In this document: positions 1-9,480 of the stretch, piece after piece
How the letters are laid out: every line of letters starts with the position of its first letter
How positions within the stretch are numbered: position 1 is the stretch's first letter
Assembly (NCBI GenBank): GCA_015680685.1
Contig: MNCI01025456.1
Location: forward strand, 1,014,415 to 1,040,105
Reading direction: 5' to 3'
DNA length: 25,691 nucleotides
Origin: Gnetum montanum
Taxonomy: Eukaryota; Streptophyta; Gnetopsida; Gnetales; Gnetaceae
Translations under genes and position numbers: made by a program
Notes under the pieces: model-generated
Database searches by the model: none
Told to the model about the DNA's origin: nothing
The model's input: the letters and a program-made list of their open reading frames with translations, nothing else

Positions 1-180
1 TTTGGTAACCCAGTGGCATATCTGGGATCTATGCTTGGTAATCCCAATGGCGTACCTAGGATCTANCGTACACATCTTGGACCTCGTGCATGACTACCAC
101 TGGGATTACCAACTATAGATCCTAGGTACGCCATTGGGATTACCAAGCATAGATCCCAGATATGCCACTGGGTTACCAAA
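1..180. repeat. Perfect inverted repeat, 65-bp arms, with undetermined base (assembly join?)
   Basis: Positions 1-65 are the exact reverse complement of 116-180, around a 50-bp centre. Position 66, directly after the left arm, is an N. The right arm and the sequence after it read as normal LTR (compare 13080-13180 and 18360-18450), so the left arm is the inverted copy. The left arm runs off the window, so the full length is unknown. A perfect 65-bp arm amid otherwise decayed repeats, next to an N, is best explained by a scaffold join or a foldback read; a very recent inverted duplication is the alternative. Confidence 0.9.
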
Positions 181-212
181 CGTAGATCCTGGATACACCA
201 CTGGGCTACCAA
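101..212. repeat. 34-bp tandem repeat inside LTR, about 3.3 copies
   Basis: Units start at 101, 135, 169 and 202 (partial) with lengths 34, 34 and 33 bp. Each begins TGGG(A)TTACCAA and contains TAGATCC followed by a TACGCCA-like segment. A single related block occurs in the other LTRs (near 18390 and 9880), so the units were amplified in this LTR copy. The left arm at 1-65 holds the same units inverted. Confidence 0.85.
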
Positions 213-536
213 GTAGTCACACTTAAATGCTCATAATCAAGTCATACTCGTTCCGCGTTCTAGGAGTTTAAGGGTGAGAGAGAGAAAACAGTAAATAACA
301 TTAAATAAATAAACAAATAAATAAATGACAAAGTGAATGCTGCAATGATGAAGTAATCTTGATCTTTATTGTCAGTCATGTGCGTGTCCAAGTACGTCAC
401 ACTCGAATAAAGACGCCGTACAATTACATTCACCACACTGTGGGCAGACACAAAAAAAATCTAACTCTGGAGGGATCAAACTACCAGAGCTTCGCTACTC
501 TAAAACTGGGATTCCAAATAAGGGAGAGTCGCGTCT

Positions 537-545
537 TATTTATAG
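537..545 (-). promoter_or_regulatory. LTR TATA box
   Basis: On the minus strand this reads CTATAAATA. The same word lies at the same relative place in all four LTRs of the window, about 110-125 bp from the U3 start and upstream of the conserved AATAAA (minus strand, 365-370 here). That is the expected U3-R-U5 order for an element transcribed leftwards. Confidence 0.7.
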
Positions 546-560
546 ATATGCTGGCAGACC

Positions 561-633
561 GCAATATCACGTACACAATATCGTGGATGATGCGATATCG
601 CGGTGGACGCGATATCGCGTACGCAATATCGCG
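561..633. promoter_or_regulatory. Array of five 11-bp near-palindromes GCGATATCGCG in U3
   Basis: Copies lie at 561-571, 575-585, 592-602, 609-619 and 623-633, spaced 14 to 17 bp. Two are perfect GCGATATCGCG; the others differ by transitions or near-transitions. The array lies just upstream of the minus-strand TATA box, between it and the U3 end. The other LTRs carry a different, TTGAC-based palindromic array here. A role as transcription-factor sites is inference. Confidence 0.7.
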
Positions 634-1530
634 GCCTATGCAAATCACGTCTCATCAACTGGCAACATGGGAGAGGTCTGCAATTATGTCTTAACATCCT
701 CTAGAGATTTCTCCAAAAATGGCCCAAAGTTGATCTCTTGAAGAACCAATCTTTGAATTTCTTAGGATCAAATGATGTCTAGATAGGCTTGAGTCAATGT
801 AACCTCAAGCCTTGGTGTGGGTCCAGACACTTCTCCTCTTTGTGATTGTTCAATTGGCACTTCTTCCTCTAGAATCTATCAAACAAATTCCACTTCAAGC
901 TCCTCTCGAAGAGGTCCCATTGCATGGGTCACCCCTAGTAGTTCTTGGTCTTGTTCTTGCTAGCCCCTTCCAGCTCTAGGTCATTTCTCCTATGGTTCTG
1001 AGGATTCCCCTTCCTATGAACATTTTTGTTTAGGTGTCATCTATAATCACAATAAGACCATGGATTAGCAATCATTATGTAACCTTAAAATAATTGGGAT
1101 ACCTTATGTCTTACGGATGGTCACACTTAGGGTAAACTATGATTATGGCTAATTTAATTAACCCAATTATCATTTATTTTAAGTGTTATTATGAATAATT
1201 CATCCTAGAGGTTGTTGGAAGGGTTAACTTGGGAAAAAGTTGATGTTTATATATGGTTAAGGTTATTAACCCTTTGGAGGAGTTAGGAAAATTTCCAAAA
1301 AAAATCATTAATTTTTCATTGGAAACCTTAAGGTTTGTGGCCTCGATGATAAAGATCTTACCTTTGATAAGCAGAAGATAAAAAAAGAGGAGTGATTTGG
1401 ACAAACAATTGGGAAGTTATGAGCTCTAGAAGGTTTTGGGCTCTGAAAAATTGCAAAAATTCCCCATGTGTTATAAGCAATTTGCAAAAAATTTCAAAGT
1501 GTCTAGTGTTATACATAGGATCTAAGCACT

Positions 1531-1620
1531 GCGTTGACAAGGCCTAGTTGACGAGGCCTTGTCAATGCAGTCGGCTACATTGACAAGGCCTTGTTAACAT
1601 AGTCAACAACCACTATTGAC
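1531..1620. repeat. Palindromic TTGACAAGGCC array
   Basis: Positions 1534-1545 (TTGACAAGGCCT) and 1554-1565 (AGGCCTTGTCAA) are perfect 12-bp inverted arms around an 8-bp loop. Further TTGACAAGGCC, GTCAAC and TTGAC copies continue to 1620. The same words form the U3 arrays of the LTRs at 10290-10360, 13540-13640 and 18815-18930, but here the array lies in an internal region without an obvious adjacent TATA box. Confidence 0.7.
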
Positions 1621-2410
1621 TTGGTCAAACTTTTAAAATACAAGGAATTTTTGGATGAAATTGGGGTCAAATGAAAGCTCAGAAGACCAAGAATAGTATG
1701 AAAACATGAGAAGAGGGTGTTGAAGCTCATAAATTTGGAAAAAGGAGAAAATTTAATTTAGTGGACAAATGAAATGAAAGATTAAGGAGTACTCAGTAGT
1801 TTACGCAATGGAATATGTGAAAGGTCATATTGTGGTGATGTCAAAGGTAAGGAACCTTAACTACCAAGCCAAGAACTATGCAAGTGCGTCCTCCCCATAG
1901 CAAGTTCATGCCCTTTTTGCCCTTGCATAACCTCAAATAAGGAGTTTATGGGCCCCACAGTCAATTAATGGTCATGAAAAGTCAAAGACCAACCCAAAAG
2001 AATCTACTCAAGAATCCTGGCACATTAGACCAAGACATAGAGCATAACATAGAATCTAGTAGTGAGGTGAGTTACAGTAGCATGAATGGATGATAGAGAA
2101 GGTGGAATGAAGTTCCAAATTAAGGTTAGAAGAAGTCCCTTGTGGAATTTGTGGTTAAAATGACCTAGGAAGTTCCATCCTCAGTCCAGACCAAAACCAT
2201 CTACTTTCAGTGACTTCACATCATCACTCTAAGACTAATCCACCCACTCAAGATACAAGAGTGCTTCCACAAAACAACCACCATTCCACAAAGAGAAGAA
2301 AAGAGAAGTGGAAAGTGTGAGAGAGAGGGCCTTAGTTAGAGGGGACCTTTAAGCATAGGTTCATGCTATTTGAGTCCCATAATCAGTGCTTGTAGCCTAT
2401 TTATTTGTCC

Positions 2411-2546
2411 AAGGGGTGTGCTTTGAATTTCCATTTTTTTAAAATGGGAACCACACCATGCAAGGACTTATTCATGTTGAAGGGGTGTGCTTTGAATTCT
2501 CATTATTATTATTATTATTTGAAATGGGAATCACACCATGCAACGA
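2411..2546. repeat. Direct duplication of a hairpin-forming unit with (ATT)n loop
   Basis: Two copies start at 2411 and 2480 with AAGGGGTGTGCTTTGAATT and end with AAATGGGAA-CACACCATGCAA. Within each copy GGTGTG pairs with CACACC, and the CCATTT/AAATGG parts pair too, giving an imperfect hairpin. The loops differ: a T-run in the first copy, about seven ATT units in the second. No gene overlaps it. Confidence 0.75.
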
Positions 2547-3239
2547 TGTTATTTGACTTCATATTAGTGGTTGGTGTGGAATGGTAAGAAGTTTATGAAA
2601 AACACTTAAGCACTCAAGCAAGAAGAATAGAACAAAGAGTATTGAGTCCCCTCGAAGTCACACCCTTTACAAACCTTTGAATCCTTCCTAATTCTGGAAC
2701 TATTAAGGCCACATATTGATAAAAAGTTTCTTTAATGAAAAGGAACCTTAAATTCCCATAACAAGAAAAACCATAGAGTTCATTAGATGGGCAAATTACA
2801 TGGACTCACTACCTATTCCATGAAAAATAAACCATCTCAAAGTCATTAGACATCAAAATTCAAAAATAGAAACCAAACATCAACAATCACACATTAAGCA
2901 CAAACCATCATTAGTAAACAGCAATAGCAACATTGTCTCCTGTGACAATAAAGTAATTTTATTAGCAAGAATAAGAAAATATCACACTTAAATCAAACCA
3001 AACAAAGCAAAATATATAAGAAAATGTAAAATAGTTAAGACAATTGAAAAGTACTAAAGATGCTATAAAATTAGAAAAATTGAAAAATCATGAATTTGTA
3101 AAAATCAAAAACGTGAAAAATAAAAAGTAGAAAAAACTAGGAAGCCAATTTGATGGTTAGCACAAATGGCCATATCCCTCACAACTAAGTTGGAAGGAGA
3201 AGATCTGAAAAGTAGAATGTGGTTGTCCATACATTGGGG

Positions 3240-4460
3240 TGAGATTTACATTGGCCTATCTTGGTTCGAGGAAAGGCTTCACTTGTTGGATGTTGACCAA
3301 CTATTTTTTATTTGGACTATTAGGTTTGTAGATCAACATGGCCCCATAGGGAAAGGTTTAATCAATTATATAAGGTCCCTCCCACAATGTTTGGAATTTT
3401 TTTTTTTGGGGTACATGTGTGGGATTCTAGTAAACCTTATCTCCTGGTTGAAGTTTTACTTTTCTAATTCTAAGGTCACGATGCTACTTGCTAAATACCT
3501 TGTTCACCTCATTCAAGGATAGGGCCACTAATCCATTTTCATCTAGCACATTCAAATTGATCAATCTTTATTTTTGTGCTAGACTTAGGTCAAGGTTTAG
3601 ATCACAAGCCATTGAGAGTGTATAGAGCTCCTATTAGATTGGGAGCATTAAAAGTTTCCCATACACTAACTCATAGGGAGAATAGCCAATAGGAAGTTTC
3701 CAAGTTGAACAATAAGCCTAGAGAGCATCGTTAAGCTTTGTACTCCGATCCTTCCTATATTTGCTAATGGTTCACATTAGTATTTTTGTAATCTCTCAAT
3801 TGGTTACCTCTACTTGACCATTGGCTTGGGGGTGGTAAGGTGTTGTTAATTAATGTTCTACCCCCAAGCGTTGCATTAACTTTCTAAATGTGGCACCTAT
3901 GAAATGAGTTCCATTATTAGAAATTAGTGAATGTGGCACCCTAAACCTATTCATGATATTTTGTTCTATAAATTTGGCAATACTAAATGATGTACAATCA
4001 GTAACGACTGTTGCTTCTACCCATTTTGTGCAGTAGTCAATCGCTACTATAATATACGCCTTTTCATTGTACATGGATATGATGGGATCCATGAAGTTAA
4101 TGCCCCATATGTCAAAAGATTTTAGTGGTTGAATCCACTATTGAGAACCTTCCATGTGAGTGGGCATCCCCCCATCACGTTGACAATATTCACAAGACTT
4201 GACACACTAGTGGGCATCCCTAAAGATTGTAGGCCAATAGTATCCCACCATCAAGATTTTTATGGTTGTGTGTCTCCCTACATAGTGTCCTCTGCAAGGC
4301 CCTTCATGAGCATCTTGGAGAACACACAATTGATCTTCATCAGGGACACACCAATAGACCAAGCCATTAGCACACACCTTGTAAAGGTGTCTATTGATTT
4401 CCATGAAGTATTTGACCCAATGAAGAAATTGTTGGTTTTTCCTAAAATCCAAGTCTGTGA
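3240..4460 (-). pseudogene. Integrase domain of gypsy element 1 (degenerate)
   Basis: Reading leftwards on the minus strand, the zinc-binding part (about 4452-4150) has paired His near HEGPCRGHYVGRH, then CVKSCEYC. The catalytic core follows: VAIDYCTKWVEA holds the first Asp (about 4045-4010). The second catalytic position, normally Asp in a DNGTHF-type motif, reads NNGTHF (about 3925), a GAT to AAT change. The third, Glu, is kept in YHPQANGQVEV (about 3835-3800). A C-terminal segment with LQPGDKV, WEGPY and QVKPFLE extends to about 3240. Several stops and frame changes interrupt it. The family inserts retrotransposon cDNA into the host chromosome. The lost catalytic Asp and the stops make it inactive. 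The 118-residue open frame on the opposite strand at 3166-3522 is its shadow. Confidence 0.9.
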
Positions 4461-4562
4461 CATCTCTTGAGTGAGAAGATATGTGAGGATGCCACTATAC
4501 CATGTTGCTTTTTCAGAAGTTTGTTCACTTATTGTTCTTGTAAAGAGGAGTTCATCTGGAAA

Positions 4563-4960
4563 CTAATAAAAAAAAAAGCTCTCCTCCTCTTTATTATCCC
4601 ATATTAAGTAAGAGAGGTGGTCAGCGACCACATTCTTGGTCCCTTTTTGATCTACCATAGTAAGATTGAATTCCTGTAAGATCACTAGCCACCGTATAAC
4701 ACGAGGGCTTACCATTAGCTTATTCATGAGGAAGTGAATTGCACTATATTCCATATGCACAAATACTCTGTAAGCAAGCAGCCTGAACTTTTCTAGCACA
4801 TACACCACTGTCGTTAACTCTTTCTCTGTGGTGGTGTAATTTAATTATGCTCCCATAATTCTTTGACTAGCACAGTGGATATAATATGGATGTTTCTTAT
4901 CATCCAACTACATGAGCACTGCTCCCAAAGCATAGTTAGATGCGTCTGTCATGATATGGA
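4563..4960 (-). pseudogene. RNase H domain of gypsy element 1 (degenerate)
   Basis: The minus-strand frame shows TDASNYALGAVLM (first catalytic Asp, about 4945), TTTEKEL (catalytic Glu, about 4825), then YVLEKFRLLAY, a long homologous stretch and NVVADHLSYL near 4610. This is the standard gypsy RNase H order, lying between reverse transcriptase and integrase. The motif that normally carries the third acidic residue (TDH in relatives) reads MEY. In-frame stops occur after the first motif. The domain degrades the RNA strand of the RNA-DNA hybrid during reverse transcription; this copy is broken. Confidence 0.9.
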
Positions 4961-4999
4961 ATGATTTGGACCAATTTGGTGCTCGTAGGATTAGTGTTT

Positions 5000-6208
5000 C
5001 TACGAGTTTCTCTTTTAATTATTGGAATGTGTGTTCACATTCCTTAGTCTAGATGAATGATACATCTTTCTTTGTAAGCTCCACCAACAGCTTTGCAATC
5101 TTAGAGAAATTCTCTATAAATTGTCAATAGTAGCCAGTGTGTCCAAGGAATGACCAAACATCTTTAATGATCTCTTGTTGGCATGTTATTCCTTGGATGA
5201 TCCTTATCTTTTCTAAATCTATCTCAATCCCTTTTTGTGAAATTCAATGCCTTGGCACAATGCCTTATTGGACCATAAGATGGCTCTTTTGCCAATTGAG
5301 CCATAGATTTGTCTCAAAACATCTCTTCAACACTTGTTCAAGTTAGTCCAAGGCTTGCTCAAAGGTAGCTCCATAGGTGGAAAAGTCATCCATGAAGACT
5401 TCAACACCACTACCAATTTGCTATTGAAAGATACTAAGGACCAAGCGTTGAAATGTTGCAAGGGCATTACATAGACCAAATAGCATCTTACAATATGCAA
5501 AAGTTTCCCAAGGACTTGTGAATGTTGTCTTGGCCTAATCTTCAGGTACAATTTGGATTTAGTTATATCCACTATAACCATCCATAAACTATAATAACAA
5601 TGCCCAAATATGGTGTCTAATACTTGATTCATAAATGGCAAAGGAAATTGATCCTTAAACATTGCCATATTGAACAACCTAAAGTCAATGCAAACCTACC
5701 ATTTACCATCCTTCTTTAGTACAATTATGAGTGGGCTAACCCACTCACTATCCGTGATTGGATAGATGAACCCTACCTTGAGGAGTTACTCTATCTCCTC
5801 AATGATTTACTTCAATCTGGGGTTTAGCTGCCACTATGGCTACCTTCTAAGCTTCATCACCAGGTCGATGTAGATGCGATGTTGGCATATCCTTAGATTG
5901 ATTCCTATTAGCTCTAAATATGACCAAGAAAAGTCTATTGATCATTTATTCACCACCTTCAATAAATTTTCTTTTTGTTCAAGAGCAAGTTTGGCATTAA
6001 TGATGACTAGTTTACCTTTCTTTAAAAATTCATACTCCATACCAGTTGGTAAAGTTTTTAGCTCTAAGGGCTCCTGCTTGAAGTGATCAAGGATTTCCAA
6101 CTCTCCCCAAAAAGTATCATAATCTTCATTAGAGAGTTGGAAATGAACTTGTTCAATTTTGTCCATTCCTTCAACATAGGCATATGTTAGGCTCTCAATT
6201 GGCTCCAT
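5000..6208 (-). pseudogene. Reverse transcriptase domain of gypsy element 1 (degenerate)
   Basis: The upstream linker at 6208-5942 is open for 88 residues and has the PLELKTLPTGMEYEFL motif found just before gypsy reverse transcriptases. The fingers motif KDQFPLPFMNQVLD is at about 5655-5610. The catalytic FMDD (the YxDD box) is intact at 5396-5385, within VEVFMDDFSTYGAT. Thumb and connection sequence continues to about 5000 with several stops and frame shifts. It copied the element RNA into DNA, primed from the site at 9461-9479. The active-site Asp pair survives, but the reading frame does not, so it is a pseudogene. Confidence 0.9.
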
Positions 6209-6860
6209 GCATATTGTGCTGCTATCTAAATTAGCTATCAGCTACTAGGTGCCCTCTTGTTTTGTGGCTGCTGCATATAGACACCTTTGAATATTGATCT
6301 CTTGCACACACTGATTACATGCTTTAATGTATGTGCTCTTGATTGAACAAATCCTTTGCATGCAATTAAACCCATTATCATTGTACGTAATGCATGGAAT
6401 ACGCTTCTTCTCAATTTTTCCTAGCTCATTTTCCTTGGATATTTCTAGAGATAGGTTCCTTATACCCATTCACGTATCGACCGTGCTTAACCAAGTTCTT
6501 CCCATAATGATAAGGAAGTCATTTTTGTAGTTTTTCACCTTGATTACCAAAAAATTAGTAGGATAGGATCACCTACAAACCACAGTCACAATGTCCTCTA
6601 CTAATCCCAAAGGGACAATAATCGACTACTCTACTAATTCTAGAAAAATGTTGTTCTTCCTAAGAGGGGGTAGGTTCTAAGCCTTATACATATCATGGGA
6701 GATGAGGTTAACTCCAGAACCAAAATCAAGAAGAGCCTTTCATGGCTCTTGTCCAGCAATCTATAGATAAATGAGTGGACTTCCAGGGTCAGATCTTTTT
6801 GTAGGACGATTGCCAACCTTGATCTAGTCAAAAATAGCATGAGTTAGCATTACAGTGTGG
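6209..6860 (-). pseudogene. Aspartic protease domain and spacer of gypsy element 1
   Basis: On the minus strand, a frame through 6760-6690 reads ALLDFGSGVNLIS, matching the retropepsin-like active-site pattern D-x-G-[AS]-x-[VI]-N-L of plant gypsy elements; the Asp-Phe-Gly codons are at 6727-6719. A stop follows shortly after. Between the protease and the reverse transcriptase linker (6640-6209) is a spacer with one open stretch (6469-6245, 74 residues, including several Cys) that I do not recognise. The protease would cut the Gag-Pol polyprotein. Its place between gag and reverse transcriptase is the usual Ty3/gypsy order. Confidence 0.75.
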
Positions 6861-6999
6861 ATCCTAGGTGGCACTTGGTTTGAAGGGCACTTGAAGGTAT
6901 TTGATGCAAAGGATGAAGGTAATGAAGATGGAGGACTATCAACCAAAGTAGGTTGTGAGGGCTGGAGAGGACTACTGGGTTGGAAGAAAGGTCATTTCC

Positions 7000-9327
7000 T
7001 TGATCGATTATCCAAATCACTTGGTTGAAAAACTAGTTGTGAGTAGATAGCCCTTGTAGCATTTCATTGTGATAGCTATGGAGGAATCTCACCCTACATA
7101 GATGAAGCAAGAGATAATTGGATTAAAGGTGGAGGTGTAGGTGTAGAGGGATGTGGAGGATCATAAGGATACAAATCTGGGTTTTCCCCTTGAGTAGATG
7201 GTGAATGTGTTTGATGATACTTTGGAGGGTAATAGTGATGCTGGAATGATGCATGACTTGCATAACTTCTACGGGAGATGGGCTATTGAACATAATACTC
7301 TTATGGATCTAATTGCCTATAAGGGTACTGCTACCTTGGCGGTGGCATTCCCCGTGATTGTGGTTGGTACCATCGTTGGTATTGTTCGTAAGGTTGTAGA
7401 GGAGTTCCACTTGGGTAGTAAGCTTATTGCTATTGGTGGAACTACCTTGGATTGCCTTAAGGGTAAGGCAATTATCTTGGAGCTTACCTACATGTTAGGC
7501 GAGGATTCAATGCATACACTCCAAACTCTTGTAAGTGTGACACCACAAGGCAATATCCCTTTGGATGTCCATATCATCATTTGTCACATTTAGTTTCATC
7601 ATCAGAGTCAAACTTCACAACTTCCTCTACTACAGCAGCTTTGCCCTTACCTCTTTGGTAGGCACATTTAGCCTCTTTTTGCCTTCTACAATTATGATCA
7701 CTATTTTGCTCTTTGGATTCCTTAACAATCTTCAAAGCAATTTGAAATTTTTCATCCAAGGAGTCCCATAACTTGTCAACCTTGGCAAAAATTTCATAAA
7801 TAGATTTTTGGATGGGCAAGGTCTTTCTATTCACCACTTCATCAAGTGGTGACTCCTCCACATCACAAAATTAGACCTCTTATTTTCTAATGGAAGGGTC
7901 TCTGTTATACTCTTTAGCACTTTCCCTTTTTTGTAGCTCATCTTCTTCTTTTACTACCTATTCAATTAACCTTTGGATTTGATGAGCTCTCATTTTAGAC
8001 AATCTTCCTTGGGCATACACCCCAAGGGTTCTTCTTGTTTTGGCTCTAATCCCATCTATGATGTGGTGAAGTTGTTCCCTTTAAGATTAATCATGGCCAG
8101 GGCATCAGTATAGGAGGAAACAGTATTGGCCCATGGCAGCATCCAAGGGTTTATGTGCTCCTTGTTTCCAACCTTGGATTTGCCTTCTCAAATTAGACAC
8201 TCTGGAGTATGTCTGGTATTTATCATTGAATAGTTCTAGCATGGTACTCCATCTATGGATAAATTCTAGCTCTAAGGACTAGTACCAACTTTTAGCTTCC
8301 TTAATGAGTATCATTGGGAAAAGTTTGAGTTTCTGTCACTCATTCTCTATGTTTTATAAGGCACAGGCATCTTGAAAAGCTTGCAAATGTGTCTGTGGAT
8401 TAGAATTATATCCCCCCCTCAAATCTTGAGATATTGTTCATATCTAGGCACTTGATCTAACTATCCTTCATATGCCTGGTCAGGATTTTAACTACCTCCA
8501 CAATATTGAGCATACTTCGAGTTGCCAATAAAGGTTCATCATCATCACTACGTTGATGATGTCAATGATGGCTTCAGCCACCTCATCTATTTTGGTGGCC
8601 TTCACAATCATTGTTATTTCACCGATCACCTTCATCATGGTTATTTTGATAATAGCTTTTATGAGAACTATCAAATGAAGAGGAATGTTTGAAATTGGAT
8701 AAAGAGGATGAAGAGGAAGGTGGACCGCCACTGCCACTGTAGTGTCTGCCACCACTCTTATGCTTATTACGATCACCATCCTTAGATCCCTTACTATTGT
8801 GGTACTTGCTCAAGTCCCTACCTTGGCTATCACTCTTTCCTAAATCCAGTTTATGAATAGTCAATCGTAGGATTAGGTTCACAACCTTGCCATCGATAAT
8901 AAGGGGTGGAGAATCTTCATGTTGAGAACCTTCCAAGAGATGATCCTCATTATCATCTTGGTGTAGTAGGAATAATTTATTGGTGTAATGTTTCCCCTTT
9001 CTAGCCTCATGGAGTTTTTCCTAACATTGATCTCATTTGCATTGTGTTTCAGTGGGATAGTAGTTTTGTTTCATATCCATCCACAACGTATTCTTCATGA
9101 AGATTTGCTATGCCCAACTTCTTAAGGGTTTTGAATAGCATCCTAGGCATAGATCAATCAGGGGGCAAGAAGACATTGCCCTCCATATCATGCCATCACA
9201 CCTATTCATCCTAATGTAGGATGAAGGTGAAATTTATCACAAACTCATCTAGATGAGTGTATACCACCTTGCATTCTTGTGGGACTGGTGGTTTGGTATC
9301 TTCATTCTTGCAAGAAGAAGAAGACAT
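7000..9327 (-). pseudogene. gag of gypsy element 1 (degenerate)
   Basis: The first plausible start is an ATG at 9327-9325 (minus), about 130 bp inside the primer-binding site, giving MSSSSCKNEDTKPPVP. A Ser/His/Gly-rich low-complexity stretch follows (8936-8500). The capsid-like core at about 8400-8150 has FYDACAL, LFPM, and ELFNDKYQTYSRVSNLRRQ, closely matching element 2. A charged segment runs to 7577 (open for 95 residues from 7861). The zinc knuckle at 7588-7550 reads CDK, two stops, then YGHPKGYC: compared with the intact CDFCLYDHPKGQC of element 2, the second Cys is now a stop. A Pro/Tyr/Gln-rich tail extends to about 7000. Gag packages the element RNA; this copy has many stops. Confidence 0.85.
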
Positions 9328-9460
9328 TTTGCAACACAAAATGAAATTATTAGTGTGCTTTTATAATTCTATGTATAGTGGGAATGATATGGACCTTTAG
9401 GTTGTACAATAATATAATGATATTCACTTAGACCTAAATGGCACACATTCCACAAACAAA

Positions 9461-9479
9461 GTCCCTGACAACAGTGCCA
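9461..9479 (-). other. Primer-binding site of gypsy element 1
   Basis: On the minus strand this reads TGGCACTGTTGTCAGGGAC, starting one base inside the 5' LTR (9481). It matches the complement of the plant tRNA-Asp 3' end (TGGCGCCGTTGCCGGGGAT from memory of the family) at 14 of 19 positions, and all five mismatches are transitions. tRNA-Asp-type primer sites are known in the Athila group of plant Ty3/gypsy elements. Confidence 0.8.
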
Positions 9480-9480
9480 A

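Larger units (their letters stand above)
67..657 (-). repeat. Partial LTR (3' LTR) of gypsy element 1
   Basis: The sequence aligns by eye with the two LTRs of the element at 12775-18939. Shared landmarks are the stretch after the N (compare 18370), the 'ctaccaagtagt-acactt' block near 205, the minus-strand AATAAA at 365-370 and the minus-strand TATA box at 537-545. On the minus strand the LTR would begin TGATGAG at 657, matching the TGATGA starts of the other LTRs. The other terminus is lost at the N. No clear polypurine tract adjoins 657, so this edge is provisional. It resembles the element-2 LTRs more than the LTR at 9481-10378. Confidence 0.75.
658..3240 (-). mobile_element. Non-coding 3' internal region of gypsy element 1
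   Basis: The 2.6 kb between the end of the integrase homology and the 3' LTR has no recognisable coding frame on either strand. Two blocks match the 3' internal part of element 2 by eye: about 1036-1060 with 14218-14245 ('catctataatcacA'), and about 1876-1945 with 14539-14610 ('cctcccca-agca-gttc' through 'cccttgc-taacc'). This supports one element family. Notable inserts are a palindromic TTGAC array (1531-1620) and a duplicated hairpin (2411-2546). Long non-coding or env-like 3' regions are known in Athila/Tat elements; I see no env-like protein. Confidence 0.6.

Noticed and set aside
561-633. Regularly spaced short repeats suggestive of a CRISPR array
   Set aside because: Repeats are 11 bp with 3-6 bp gaps, inside a plant LTR next to a TATA box; there are no spacers and no cas genes.
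3166-3522. 118-residue open frame on the + strand
   Set aside because: The minus strand here encodes the integrase C-terminal segment (LQPGDKV, WEGPY, QVKPF motifs), so the + frame is its shadow.
4129-4470. 113-residue open frame on the + strand
   Set aside because: Shadow of the integrase zinc-binding region on the minus strand (HEGPC..., CVKSCEYC).
7198-7593. 131-residue open frame on the + strand, hydrophobic and membrane-like
   Set aside because: It lies opposite the Pro/Tyr/Gln-rich Gag tail and zinc knuckle of element 1; the hydrophobic character is the complement of that composition.
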